Assembly (NCBI RefSeq): GCF_003856975.1
Contig: NZ_CP033107.1
Span: 1,426,001 to 1,490,000, forward strand
Direction: 5' to 3'
Length of the DNA stretch: 64,000 nucleotides
Source of the DNA: Plantibacter sp. PA-3-X8
GTDB taxonomy: Bacteria > Actinomycetota > Actinomycetes > Actinomycetales > Microbacteriaceae
Part shown: in pieces, positions 52,084 to 60,786 of the stretch
Layout: each line of letters begins with the position of its first letter
How positions within the stretch are numbered: the stretch's first letter is position 1
Notes under the pieces: generated by a model
Seen by the model: only the letters and a program-made list of their open reading frames with translations
Database searches by the model: none
What the model was told of the DNA's origin: nothing
Position numbers and translations under genes: made by a program

Positions 52084-52956
52084 GCGGCCGGCGAGGGCGG
52101 CGCGCACCGAGGCGACGACGGCGCGGAGGTCGCGGAGATCGTCGGCCGTCAGCTCGATGACCGTCCAACCCGCGGCCCGCAGGCGGTTGGAGCGAGCGCG
52201 GTCCTTGCGCCACCGGTCGACCTCGACCCGGTGGTAGTCGCCCTGGTACTCGATGACGATCCGCGCTGCACGGTGACAGAGGTCGGCGCGTGCGAGGAAC
52301 GAGCCGTTCGCCGCCCGGATCTCCTGGTTCGGTTCGAAGCCGGTGACGCCGCCGCGCACCAGCGCGACGCGGACGATGGACTCGGGCGGTGATTCCGCGC
52401 GGTGATCGAGCAGCGGGAGTGCGGCGGCGATGGCTCCACGGCCGCGCCGGCTCGGATAGCGGGCTGCAGCCTCCTCCAACTCGGCCAGGCCTGCGGTACT
52501 CGTCCGAAGCAGATGGTCGCCTGTTGCGACGAGATCGGCGAGCGGGAGCGTCGCGGCAAGGTCCAGCCACGTTCGAACCGGACTCGTCAGCCGGATGCCG
52601 CCCTGGACGATCACGTCGTCCTCGTCATCGATCGTGACCGACCGGCCGGCGATCCCGGCGGCGTGTGGAGCGCGGGCCGGCGCGGCCACGGCGAGGTCGA
52701 GGCGTTCCGGGGTGGAGAGCCGGCACGGGAGCGGCAGGCCGAGGAGGAGCGCAGCGGTCGGACCACAGACGAAGACCTGCTCGGACAGGCGGTGGAGGAA
52801 CGCACGACAGTGATCCTCGACCGTCTCCACCGGGCGGGTGGACCGGATGCCGTGACCCGGCTTCTCGAGTCGACGACTGCGGAGTTCGCCGGGTGTCATC
52901 CCGCTGCGGAGCGCGTCGCCGACGAGGAACGGTCCGTCCGGAGGCTCAAGGGGCAT
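52081..52956 (-). CDS. DUF559 (Vsr-fold, PD-(D/E)XK nuclease-like) protein
   Basis: A 291-residue protein. The N-terminal region resembles AbiEi-type antitoxin-like domains of actinobacteria (FLVGDALRSGMTPGELRSRR); the C-terminal domain has the nuclease core FLARADLCHRAARIVIEYQG, in which Asp and Glu-x-Gln are the putative active-site residues, then HRVEVDRWRKDRARSNRLRA and WTVIELTADDL. These proteins are abundant and of unknown target. CACAGT ends 6 nt before the ATG. Its stop is within a family-A repeat. Confidence 0.8.
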   Translation of the reverse strand: MPLEPPDGPFLVGDALRSGMTPGELRSRRLEKPGHGIRSTRPVETVEDHCRAFLHRLSEQVFVCGPTAALLLGLPLPCRLSTPERLDLAVAAPARAPHAAGIAGRSVTIDDEDDVIVQGGIRLTSPVRTWLDLAATLPLADLVATGDHLLRTSTAGLAELEEAAARYPSRRGRGAIAAALPLLDHRAESPPESIVRVALVRGGVTGFEPNQEIRAANGSFLARADLCHRAARIVIEYQGDYHRVEVDRWRKDRARSNRLRAAGWTVIELTADDLRDLRAVVASVRAALAGR

Positions 52957-53011
52957 CCCTTCACTGTGCCTGCACCGAGTGGTTCCCCGTCCACGTTCTC
53001 CACAGGTCCGC

Positions 53012-53068
53012 TGAGTCGCCCGGATCTGCGCGAAATACCGTCGATTTCGCGCAGATCCGGGCGACTCA
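53012..53068. repeat. 57-bp palindromic repeat, family A copy 5
   Basis: TGAGTCGCCCGGATCTGCGC on the left with its near-complement on the right; about 24-bp arms. The right-hand TCA (53066-53068) is the stop of the DeoR/LacI-hybrid regulator gene. Confidence 0.9.
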
Positions 53069-54214
53069 GGCGGGCGGGGTGGTCAGGGAGGAGGCGCGGA
53101 CCTGCAGCTCGGGGAGGACCTGGGTGCGCTGCGTCGGGCGTCGGCGGCCCTCGGACAGGCGGGCGACCATCGTCTCGACGGCCATCCGACCAATGTGCTG
53201 CTTCGGTGGGCGCAGCGCGGTGATGGGCGGCTCGCCGTTCTCCGCGACCTCGTCGTCGTAGGCGACGATCGCGAGGTCCTCGGGGATCCGCACGCCGCGG
53301 TCGAGGCAGTGGTGCTCGAGCAGGATCGCCTGCGGATCGGCGTGCACGAACAGCGCGGTGGTCCCCGTGGCGAGGCATTCGTCGACGAGCGCACCCAGCC
53401 GGGCGTCCCTGGCGCCGTTCTCGACGTCGTCGATCTCGGCGTTCACCGTCAGTCCCGTGTCCAGCCCGAGGTCCGCGGACGCCCTGGCCCAGCCGCGCCG
53501 CAGGTGGTCGGAGGTGGGGGAGTGCCGTGCCGCGGCGATGCCGATGCGGCGGTGCCCCTGCTCGTACAGGTGGCGGACGGCGAGCACCGCGCCGAACTCG
53601 TGGTCCGTCGTGACCCACTCGAGCGACCGCAGCGCGAGCGAGGACGGCGCGCGACGCTCGGCCAGCACGACCGGGATCGGCAGCGCATCGAGCCAGGCGA
53701 GGAGGGCGTACCCGTCCTGGCCCGCGGTGTCGGGTGCGGCGATGAGCCCGTGGATCCCACCCGTCTCCACGAGCGCGGCCATCTGCCGGCGCTGGTCGGC
53801 CGGGTCGTAGGACGAGCCGCGGAGCACGAGCTGCGAGCGGCTGAGGGCGGCCGTGGCGCGGGCACCGTTGACGATCTGTGGCCAGTAGTAGCTGAGCGAC
53901 GGCACGACCATGCCGATGCGGTACCTGGCGGGGCCGGCGGCGTCGGCCGATCGCGCGACCGTCTGGTCGAGGGAGCTCCGGGCGGTCGCGCCACCGTGGA
54001 CCCGCGTGACGAGCCCGAGGTCGGCGAGCGCGGTGATGTCGCGTCGGATCGTCAGTTCCGTGACGCCGAGGATGACGGCGAGTTCGCGGACGACGACGGA
54101 ACCGTTGCGTCGGACCTCGTCCATGATCCGTTCGCGGCGCTCGATGCCGAAGACCTGTGAGGGTCCCGTGCCGCCCGTCGGTCCCCGGTCGCCGGAGACG
54201 TCGTCGTCGCTCAT
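53066..54214 (-). CDS. DeoR-type HTH / LacI-type sensor hybrid regulator
   Basis: A 382-residue regulator. Residues about 25-85 form a DeoR-type winged helix (GIERRERIMDEVRRNGSVVV, RELAVILGVTELTIRRDITA, LADLGLVTRVHGGATA). From about 98 onward it is a LacI/GalR periplasmic-binding-like sugar sensor (RYRIGMVVPSLSYYWPQIVN, HRRIGIAAARHSPTSDHLRR, DLAIVAYDDEVAENGEPPIT). The combination is unusual; DeoR proteins usually carry a phosphosugar isomerase-like domain. It sits at the 3' end of the lyase operon (ATGA overlap) and probably senses a sugar from the locus. Confidence 0.87.
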   Translation of the reverse strand: MSDDDVSGDRGPTGGTGPSQVFGIERRERIMDEVRRNGSVVVRELAVILGVTELTIRRDITALADLGLVTRVHGGATARSSLDQTVARSADAAGPARYRIGMVVPSLSYYWPQIVNGARATAALSRSQLVLRGSSYDPADQRRQMAALVETGGIHGLIAAPDTAGQDGYALLAWLDALPIPVVLAERRAPSSLALRSLEWVTTDHEFGAVLAVRHLYEQGHRRIGIAAARHSPTSDHLRRGWARASADLGLDTGLTVNAEIDDVENGARDARLGALVDECLATGTTALFVHADPQAILLEHHCLDRGVRIPEDLAIVAYDDEVAENGEPPITALRPPKQHIGRMAVETMVARLSEGRRRPTQRTQVLPELQVRASSLTTPPA

Positions 54215-56169
54215 CGTGCGGCCTCCACGGTGACGAGCAGACGATCCGCATCGGGACGTGGCAGCAGCCGCACGCGGGTGATCGTCTCGCCCCAGGACGA
54301 CCGCATCATCGCGTCGTCGAGTCGGACGATCTCCATCGTGACCTCATCCGCGTCGTGCTGGAGCATCACGTCCCGGACGCCGGCGACCGGCCGGTGGAGG
54401 CGGAGGGTCGCCTGATCGACCTCGGTCACGTCGCCCCACAGCATGAGGGTGATGGCCGTGCCCGCCGGGTCGTCGAGCGTCCAGACGTCCTCGATCACGA
54501 CCCGTGACGCCGTGCGGTCGAGCGTCGCGGTCCGGCGCCAGTGTTCGTGCTCCGCCAGTCCGTAGGCCGCGGCGAGGTCCATCGACCAGCTCGCCTGTGC
54601 GCCATGGTCTCCGCCCCGGCGATCGCGCGCCGCGAACTCCGGTCCATGCTGCTGCAACAGACCGCGCGGTGCCGGGACGCTGTGCCAGTCGCTGCGCATA
54701 CACCAGATGTCGTAGCGGTGCGGGCCGAAGGTCCGCGCGTCGTAGGTGGGCCGCCCGGGATCGATGACCGCGGGGACGCCGTCGAGTGCGACGATCACGC
54801 TCCCCAGGTCGTTGTGGTTGTGGTTCTCGTCGTTGTGGCCGCCCTTGAGGCTGACCGCGAGTCCGTCGGATCGCCCGTCGTGCTCACGGGCGAGACTCAT
54901 GCCGATCGACGGCAGGTCGACCGAAGCCGGCAGCGGCAGCGTCGCGCTCCGGGCGTCCGCGACCGCCCACTCACGATCGAGGCAGACGCGGACGAGACGT
55001 CCGAGTCCGGCCCGGTCCGTGGCGACGGGTGCGTCGGGATCGCGATGCGCCGTGGCGTACGCGACGACGTCCGGCAGCTCGAGTCGCCGTCCCCAGCGAT
55101 GCAGGAGATCGTACGGGAGCGTGCGGTCACCGCGTGCTCGGGCATCCGCGACGTTCACGTACCAGTCGGCGGACAGCTGCATCCGCAGTGGGAAGCGGAG
55201 TGACTCGGGCAGCAGGTCGAGGCCGTCGAGCGCGAGGCGACCTCCGGCGAGACGATCGAGGGTCTCGACCGCCTCGAGGGCGCGAGCCGCTCCGTTCCAC
55301 CAGTACTCCCAGCCCTCGTCGATCGCGCCGTCCCGGGGGAGGCCCGCCAGGTAGCGGTCGATGCCGTCGACCGCTCGGTCGATGACGAGCTCGGCTCGGT
55401 CGGGGCTGCAGAGCACCGCTGCCGCGGCGATCGTGTTGCCGAGGATCCAGGGGTTCCAGTTGTGGAGGACGACCGGCTCGCCGTCAGGGTCGACGTCGAG
55501 GCCGAGCCAGTGCCAGTCGTCGCGGTCCAGGAACGGCTGGAACACCCGGTGCTCGGCCTCGGCTCGCAGCCGGTCGGTGAGGCCCGGGTAGCGCTCGTCG
55601 AGCTCGTCGCCGAGGACGGCGATCGCCCAGGCGACGGCCGCGACCGCCTCACCGGCGCCGAGGTCGAGGAACGGTTCGTCGAGCGACGGCGTGACCGTCC
55701 CGAATCGACGGAACGCGTCGTCGTGGGCCGCCCAGCACCAGGTCGTCTGCTCCGCGAGGAGCCACAGGCCGTCGGCGACCTCGGCGAGCGGGTCGTGCGG
55801 TGCGGCCACCGCGACACCGGCGGCGGACGCGGCGGCGAGGATCACGGCGCGGGAGAGGCGTGCGAGTCGGTCACCGACCGCCGTCTCGTAGGAGAGGCGC
55901 TCCCCGATCAGCGGATAGGCGCTGTATTTCGAGAAGAGCGGCTGGGGCCAGGGCGTCGCCGCGCGGTCGGCGGTCGCGGACTCGCGCGTCGCCTGGGCGA
56001 TGAAGGAGTCGAGCAGCCGTCGGTCGATCGAGCTCCAGTCGCCGTCCGGCACGATGGACCGGAGTGCGGTCGCCGGGCGCTGTGACCACGCCGTCACCAA
56101 CGGGCCGTGCGACCGACGTCGCTCATCGGTGGCGGGTGTGGCGGGTGCGGTCTGCGAGGGTGGATGCAC
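54211..56169 (-). CDS. Heparinase II/III-like family polysaccharide lyase, cytoplasmic
   Basis: A 652-residue protein. N-terminal alpha/alpha toroid (about 40-360) with WCWAAHDDAFRRFGTVTPSL and WNPWILGNTIAAAAVLCSPD; C-terminal Hepar_II_III beta-sandwich with the GGHNDENHNHNDLGS motif (about residue 445), whose His residues are the putative catalytic ones. No signal peptide, so it acts on imported oligosaccharides such as glycuronan fragments. GTG 56169 has GGAG 5 nt before it; longer frames would cross the divergent promoter. Substrate is not determined. Confidence 0.85.
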   Translation of the reverse strand: MHPPSQTAPATPATDERRRSHGPLVTAWSQRPATALRSIVPDGDWSSIDRRLLDSFIAQATRESATADRAATPWPQPLFSKYSAYPLIGERLSYETAVGDRLARLSRAVILAAASAAGVAVAAPHDPLAEVADGLWLLAEQTTWCWAAHDDAFRRFGTVTPSLDEPFLDLGAGEAVAAVAWAIAVLGDELDERYPGLTDRLRAEAEHRVFQPFLDRDDWHWLGLDVDPDGEPVVLHNWNPWILGNTIAAAAVLCSPDRAELVIDRAVDGIDRYLAGLPRDGAIDEGWEYWWNGAARALEAVETLDRLAGGRLALDGLDLLPESLRFPLRMQLSADWYVNVADARARGDRTLPYDLLHRWGRRLELPDVVAYATAHRDPDAPVATDRAGLGRLVRVCLDREWAVADARSATLPLPASVDLPSIGMSLAREHDGRSDGLAVSLKGGHNDENHNHNDLGSVIVALDGVPAVIDPGRPTYDARTFGPHRYDIWCMRSDWHSVPAPRGLLQQHGPEFAARDRRGGDHGAQASWSMDLAAAYGLAEHEHWRRTATLDRTASRVVIEDVWTLDDPAGTAITLMLWGDVTEVDQATLRLHRPVAGVRDVMLQHDADEVTMEIVRLDDAMMRSSWGETITRVRLLPRPDADRLLVTVEAAR

Positions 56170-56297
56170 GACGTCTCCATGATCATCTTCGATCGAGCTT
56201 GTTTGTTTGTGATCGACTGTTTTGACTCCGATCGGATTGGAGTATTCACTACCTGACAACCGCATGCAACCGCGGCCCACTCGAAGGAGAGCACCAG
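56170..56297. promoter_or_regulatory. Divergent promoter region of the lyase and dehydrogenase operons
   Basis: The 128-bp gap holds TTGACT (56222-56227) and TTCACT (56245-56250), a 17-nt spaced promoter for the rightward genes. ACTCC (56225-56229) and GGAGT (56239-56243) form a weak inverted repeat overlapping it. A TTTGTTTGTGATCGA run to the left is a candidate site for the DeoR-type HTH. None is proven. Confidence 0.5.
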
Positions 56298-57317
56298 ATG
56301 TCGAACGCCGCGCGCCCCGCAGCCCTGGTCGCCATGTGGCCCGACGTGTTCTCGACGCTCTTCGACGAGGCCCGTCTGGCCCGGCTCCACGCGCTGTGCG
56401 AGGTCCGCGACGACGAGACCACCGGCGACCTCGACGACCCGGCGCTCGCCGCACAGCTCGCGGAGGTCGAAGTGCTCATCACCTCGTGGGGCACCCCGCC
56501 GCTCACGGCGGAGCGGCTCGACCGCATGCCCCGGCTGCGCGCGGTCTTCCACTGCGCCGGCACGGTCCGCTCGCTCGTGACCGACGCGGTCTGGGAGCGC
56601 GGCATCGTCGTCACCACGGCCGCCGAGGCGAACGCCATCCCGGTCGCCGAGTTCACCTTCGCCTCGATCGTGCTCGCCGGCAAGCGGGCACAGGTCTTCG
56701 CCCGCGACCCGCGGGCACACCGTCGCGAGTGGCGCACCCTGCTCGAGACCACGAACCTGTCCAACCTCGGACGCCGGGTCGGCGTCGTCGGCTTCTCGCG
56801 CATCGGCCGTCGCGTCGTCGCCCTGCTCCAGCAGCTCGACGCGGTCGAGGTGCTCGTCGCCGACCCCTACGCCGACGCCACGGCCGTCGCCGCGGCGGGA
56901 GCCCGCCTCGTCCCGCTCGACGAGCTCCTGCCGAACGTCGACGTGCTCTCGCTGCACGCTCCGGAGCTCCCGGAGACGAAGCGCATGATCGGGGCTGCCC
57001 AGCTCGCGGCGCTCCCGGACGGCGCCACGGTGATCAACACGGCCCGCGGGAGCCTGCTCGACACCGACGCCCTCGCGGCGGAGTGCGCGAGCGGACGCCT
57101 CGACGCGATCCTCGACGTCACCGACCCGGAACCGCTGCCCGTGCACTCGCCGCTGCTCGACCTCCCGAACGTCTCGATCACCCCGCACATCGCGGGCTCC
57201 CTCGGCCGGGAGACGCTGCGCATGACGGACGCGGCGCTCGACGACCTCGAGCGGTTCCTCAACGGCGAGCACCCACGCGAAGCCGTCCGGGTCGCAGACC
57301 TGGGGGTGAGCGCCTGA
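56298..57317 (+). CDS. D-2-hydroxyacid dehydrogenase
   Basis: A 339-residue NAD-dependent D-isomer hydroxyacid dehydrogenase. Rossmann motif GRRVGVVGFSRIGRRVVALL, Arg in INTARGSLLDTDA, Glu in DVTDPEPLP, His in SITPHIAGS. It reduces a 2-oxoacid or oxidises a 2-hydroxyacid from sugar acid breakdown. AAGGAGAG precedes the ATG at 56298. It overlaps the DUF2264 gene by one base and heads a rightward operon extending to 63 kb. Confidence 0.9.
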   Translation: MSNAARPAALVAMWPDVFSTLFDEARLARLHALCEVRDDETTGDLDDPALAAQLAEVEVLITSWGTPPLTAERLDRMPRLRAVFHCAGTVRSLVTDAVWERGIVVTTAAEANAIPVAEFTFASIVLAGKRAQVFARDPRAHRREWRTLLETTNLSNLGRRVGVVGFSRIGRRVVALLQQLDAVEVLVADPYADATAVAAAGARLVPLDELLPNVDVLSLHAPELPETKRMIGAAQLAALPDGATVINTARGSLLDTDALAAECASGRLDAILDVTDPEPLPVHSPLLDLPNVSITPHIAGSLGRETLRMTDAALDDLERFLNGEHPREAVRVADLGVSA

Positions 57318-59329
57318 TGGTCGTGCTCCTGACCGCCCCGGCGTCGGACACACTCGCCCTGGACCGCACCCTGTCACCGTCGACCGGCTGGACGCGCAGG
57401 CACTGGGAGGACCTCGCGGACCGGCTGCTCGGCGGTGCCGAACCCTTCACCTCGCCCGGTCGTGCCCGCATCCTGTTCCCGGGTGCGCCAGGCGGCTACG
57501 GCTCCGACATCGACGGCCTGGAGGGGTTCGCGCGGACGTTCATGCTCGCCGCCTTCCGCATCGCCGGTGATCCCGCACGGACGGGCGACCTCGTCGAGCG
57601 CTACGCCGCCGGCCTCGCGACGGGCACCGACCCGGACTCCCCGGAGCGGTGGCCGCGGCCGGACGAGGTCGACCAGGCCAAGGTCGAGGCCGCAGCCATC
57701 GCGATCGGACTCCACCTCACCCGTGCCGAACTCTGGGACCGTCTCGACGACCGGACCAAGCGCACGACGATCGACTGGCTCGCATCCGTCATCGGCCAGC
57801 CGTACCCGCCCATCAACTGGGTGTGGTTCCGCATCGTCGTCGAGGAGTTCCTGCGCACGGTCGGTGGCCCGTTCTCGGAAGCGGACCTCGAGGAGGACCT
57901 CGCGATCGCGGACGGTTTCTTCCGCGAGGACGGTTGGTTCGCCGACGGCGGCACGCGCGCCTACGACCACTACACCGGGTGGGCGCTCCACCTCTATCCG
58001 GTGCTGTGGCGCACGATGCTCGCGCCGGGCCACCCGCATCAGGCACGCCTCGACCGCTACGACGCCCACCTCGACCGCTACCTGGAGGACGCCGTCGCAC
58101 TCGTCGGCGCGAACGGTTCGCCGCTCGTCCAGGGGCGGAGTCTCATCTACCGCTTCGCCGCCGCCGCACCGTTCTGGGCCGGTGCCATGGCCGGGTCCAC
58201 CGCGCTCTCGCCGGGACTCATCCGTCGAGCGGCCAGTGGAGTCGTGTCGCACTTCGACGCCGCTGGCGCCCCCGACGACCGCGGGATCCTGACGCTCGGC
58301 TGGCACCACGAGTGGCGGCAGCTCGCACAGTCCTACTCCGGCCCAGGTTCGCCCTACTGGGCGTCGAAGGGCATGCTCGGGCTCGCGCTCCCGGCCGACC
58401 ACCCGGTGTGGACGGCCACCGAGGAACCACTGCCGATCGAGCGGGGCGACGTCCTCCGCACCATCGTCGCCCCGGGCTGGATCGTCAGCGGGACGACCGC
58501 CGACGGCATCGTCCGCGTCGTCAACCACGGGACGGACCACGCGAACGACGGCGTCGCCCAACGCGACGCCCCGCTGTACGCACGCCTCGGGTATTCGACG
58601 GCGACCGCGCCGGGGCTCTCCGCCGATGCCCGCGACCCGTTCGACGGGTCGGTCGTGCTCCTGGACGCCGAGGGTGTCCCGAGTCACCGTTCCGGGTTCA
58701 CCCGAGGTGGGCTGACGACCCTGCCGACCTCCGACGGATCGTCCACCGGTTGGGCGACGTCCTCCGGTCCCGCCCGCTGGATCGACGCCGATGCCGATGG
58801 CCCGGACCACGGCCACGGCCACGCCGCGGACCGGACCCGGACGGGCGCGCGGATCGACCTCTGCTCGGCCGTTCGCGGGCCCTGGGAGGTGCGGTTCGTC
58901 CGCGTCGTCCCGGACACCGGCGACGAGGTCCCGCTCGGCGCGCTCCGTGTCGGCGGGTGGACTGTCAGTGGTCGTGACCTGACCGTCGCCACCGACCAGA
59001 CCTCGGCGGTCGCCGTCGCCGACGGCGTGCGTTCGGTCGTCGTCGCGCTCCCGAGCGAGCACGACCCGCTTCCGACCGGCGCGCTCCGGTCGGGCGTCCG
59101 GGACCGCGACGACGCCACCCCGCTCGGACCCCGTTCGGGCACGCCGTGGTGCGAGACCGACGGTCCCGTCCGCCCGGACCACTGGCACGCGTTCGCGCTC
59201 CTCCTGGATGGCGCCACGCAGCCGGGCGTCGTCGCCCCGGCGATGGCGGGCGTCGCCGGGTCCACCGCCCGCACCATCACCTGGCCGGACGGCGCGACGA
59301 CGTCGCTCGACCTGCCCGCGTCGCACTGA
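57317..59329 (+). CDS. DUF2264 domain protein (putative polysaccharide catabolism)
   Basis: A 670-residue protein. STGWTRRHWEDLADRLLGGA, FARTFMLAAFRIAGDP, INWVWFRIVVEEFLRTVGGP, and GGTRAYDHYTGWALHLYPVL match the DUF2264 alpha/alpha-toroid. The C-terminal half (after about 360) is a beta-rich region. No signal peptide. DUF2264 genes recur beside lyases and carbohydrate importers; activity is not established. Its ATG overlaps the preceding stop (TGATG). Confidence 0.82.
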   Translation: MVVLLTAPASDTLALDRTLSPSTGWTRRHWEDLADRLLGGAEPFTSPGRARILFPGAPGGYGSDIDGLEGFARTFMLAAFRIAGDPARTGDLVERYAAGLATGTDPDSPERWPRPDEVDQAKVEAAAIAIGLHLTRAELWDRLDDRTKRTTIDWLASVIGQPYPPINWVWFRIVVEEFLRTVGGPFSEADLEEDLAIADGFFREDGWFADGGTRAYDHYTGWALHLYPVLWRTMLAPGHPHQARLDRYDAHLDRYLEDAVALVGANGSPLVQGRSLIYRFAAAAPFWAGAMAGSTALSPGLIRRAASGVVSHFDAAGAPDDRGILTLGWHHEWRQLAQSYSGPGSPYWASKGMLGLALPADHPVWTATEEPLPIERGDVLRTIVAPGWIVSGTTADGIVRVVNHGTDHANDGVAQRDAPLYARLGYSTATAPGLSADARDPFDGSVVLLDAEGVPSHRSGFTRGGLTTLPTSDGSSTGWATSSGPARWIDADADGPDHGHGHAADRTRTGARIDLCSAVRGPWEVRFVRVVPDTGDEVPLGALRVGGWTVSGRDLTVATDQTSAVAVADGVRSVVVALPSEHDPLPTGALRSGVRDRDDATPLGPRSGTPWCETDGPVRPDHWHAFALLLDGATQPGVVAPAMAGVAGSTARTITWPDGATTSLDLPASH

Positions 59330-59421
59330 CGCCCACCGACCGCTCCACCCCGCAGCATCCCCGTCCCACCAGCACCGCCATCACCACCGACAGCACCACT
59401 ACTCACCGAGGAGCATCCGCA

Positions 59422-60690
59422 ATGAAGCGACCCATCCTGACCATCTCCGCGATCGCCGCAGCAGCCGGCCTCGCCCTCACCGGCTGCTCAGGTGCCGGCT
59501 CCGCCCAGCAGGACGAGGACGGCCCCGTCACGCTCAGCGTCTCGGTCTGGAACTACGACCAGACGCCCGAGTTCAAGGCGCTCTTCGACGCCTTCGAGGC
59601 CGAGCACCCCGACATCACGATCGAGCCCGTCGACATCCTCGCCGACGACTACTCCGACAAGGTCACGACGATGCTCGCGGGCGGCGACAAGACCGACGTC
59701 CTCACCATGAAGAACGTGACCGATTACGCGCGCTACGCGAACCGTGGCCAGCTCGTCGACGTGGGCGACGTCGTCGACGACATCGGCGCGGACAAGCTCG
59801 CCGGGATCGAGCCGTTCGCCCTCGACGACACCTACTACGCGGCGCCGTACCGCCAGGACTTCTGGCTGCTGTACTACAACAAGGCCATCTTCGACGCGGC
59901 CGGCATCGAGCACCCCGACAACCTCACCTGGGACGAGTACGCGGACATCGCGGCGAAGCTCACCTCGGGCGACGGCGACTCCAAGGTCTACGGCACGTAC
60001 AACCACTATTGGCGCTCCGTCGTCCAGTCGATCGCCGCAGCCCAGACCGGTGGCGACCTCATCAGCGGCGACTACGGCTTCATGCAGGACCAGTACGACC
60101 TCACCCTCGACCTGCAGGACAAGGGCTACGCGCTCGACTACGGCACGGCGAAGACCCAGCAGATCAGCTACCGCACGATGTTCGAGACCGGCAAGGCCGC
60201 GATGATGCCGATGGGCACCTGGTACATCGCGGGCATCGCGCAGTCGATCGAGACGGGCGCGACCGACGTCGACTGGGGTGTCGCGCAGATGCCGCAGCTC
60301 GAGTCCGGTGAGGAGACGGTGACGTTCGGCTCGCCGACCGCGTTCGCCGTCAACAAGAACTCCACGCACCAGGCCGCCGCGAAGACCTTCCTCGAGTTCG
60401 CCGCGAGCGAGGCCGGTGCGAAGGCCATCGCGGCGATCGGTGTCGTCCCCGCGTACCAGTCCGACGACGTCACCGCGGCGTTCACGGCCCTCCCGACCGA
60501 CGACCTCTCGGTCAAGGCGTTCCAGGAGCCGAAGGACGTCGTCCTCGAGATGCCGGTGAGCGAGTACTCCTCCGACGTCAGCTCGATCCTCGACGAGGAG
60601 CACGACCTCATCATGGTCGGCGAGTCGGACGTCGACGACGCCATCACGAAGATGCAGGACCGCGTCAAGAACGACGTCCTCGTCGACTAG
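59422..60690 (+). CDS. Carbohydrate ABC transporter substrate-binding lipoprotein
   Basis: A 422-residue SBP_bac_1 protein. Signal peptide with lipobox LTGC (about 19-22), then VTLSVSVWNYDQTPEFKALF and ALFDAFEAEHPDITIEPV, a sugar-binding domain. GAGGAG precedes ATG 59422. It is followed by a stem-loop and two permease genes, but no ATPase gene, so a shared MsiK-like ATPase elsewhere in the genome probably powers it. Ligand inferred to be an oligosaccharide from the lyase substrate. Confidence 0.92.
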   Translation: MKRPILTISAIAAAAGLALTGCSGAGSAQQDEDGPVTLSVSVWNYDQTPEFKALFDAFEAEHPDITIEPVDILADDYSDKVTTMLAGGDKTDVLTMKNVTDYARYANRGQLVDVGDVVDDIGADKLAGIEPFALDDTYYAAPYRQDFWLLYYNKAIFDAAGIEHPDNLTWDEYADIAAKLTSGDGDSKVYGTYNHYWRSVVQSIAAAQTGGDLISGDYGFMQDQYDLTLDLQDKGYALDYGTAKTQQISYRTMFETGKAAMMPMGTWYIAGIAQSIETGATDVDWGVAQMPQLESGEETVTFGSPTAFAVNKNSTHQAAAKTFLEFAASEAGAKAIAAIGVVPAYQSDDVTAAFTALPTDDLSVKAFQEPKDVVLEMPVSEYSSDVSSILDEEHDLIMVGESDVDDAITKMQDRVKNDVLVD

Positions 60691-60694
60691 CCGC

Positions 60695-60727
60695 GATCGC
60701 GGGGCCGGCACGCCCGGTCCCGCGATC
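60695..60727 (+). terminator. Stem-loop between binding protein and permease genes
   Basis: A 14-bp stem (GATCGCGGGGCCGG with CCGGTCCCGCGATC, one G-T pair) and a 5-nt loop start 5 bp after the binding-protein stop. It probably reduces read-through into the permeases, as at 3012-3043. Confidence 0.75.
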
Positions 60728-60786
60728 CTCGCGTCCGCCCGGCGCGTCCCCACCGACCCCGCACCACCGTCCTCGAAAGGCTCGTC

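Noticed and set aside
56222..59329. A 1035-residue rightward frame through the dehydrogenase and DUF2264 genes
   Set aside because: Only its second half, from 57317, matches DUF2264; the first half is an out-of-frame Arg-rich reading of the dehydrogenase gene.
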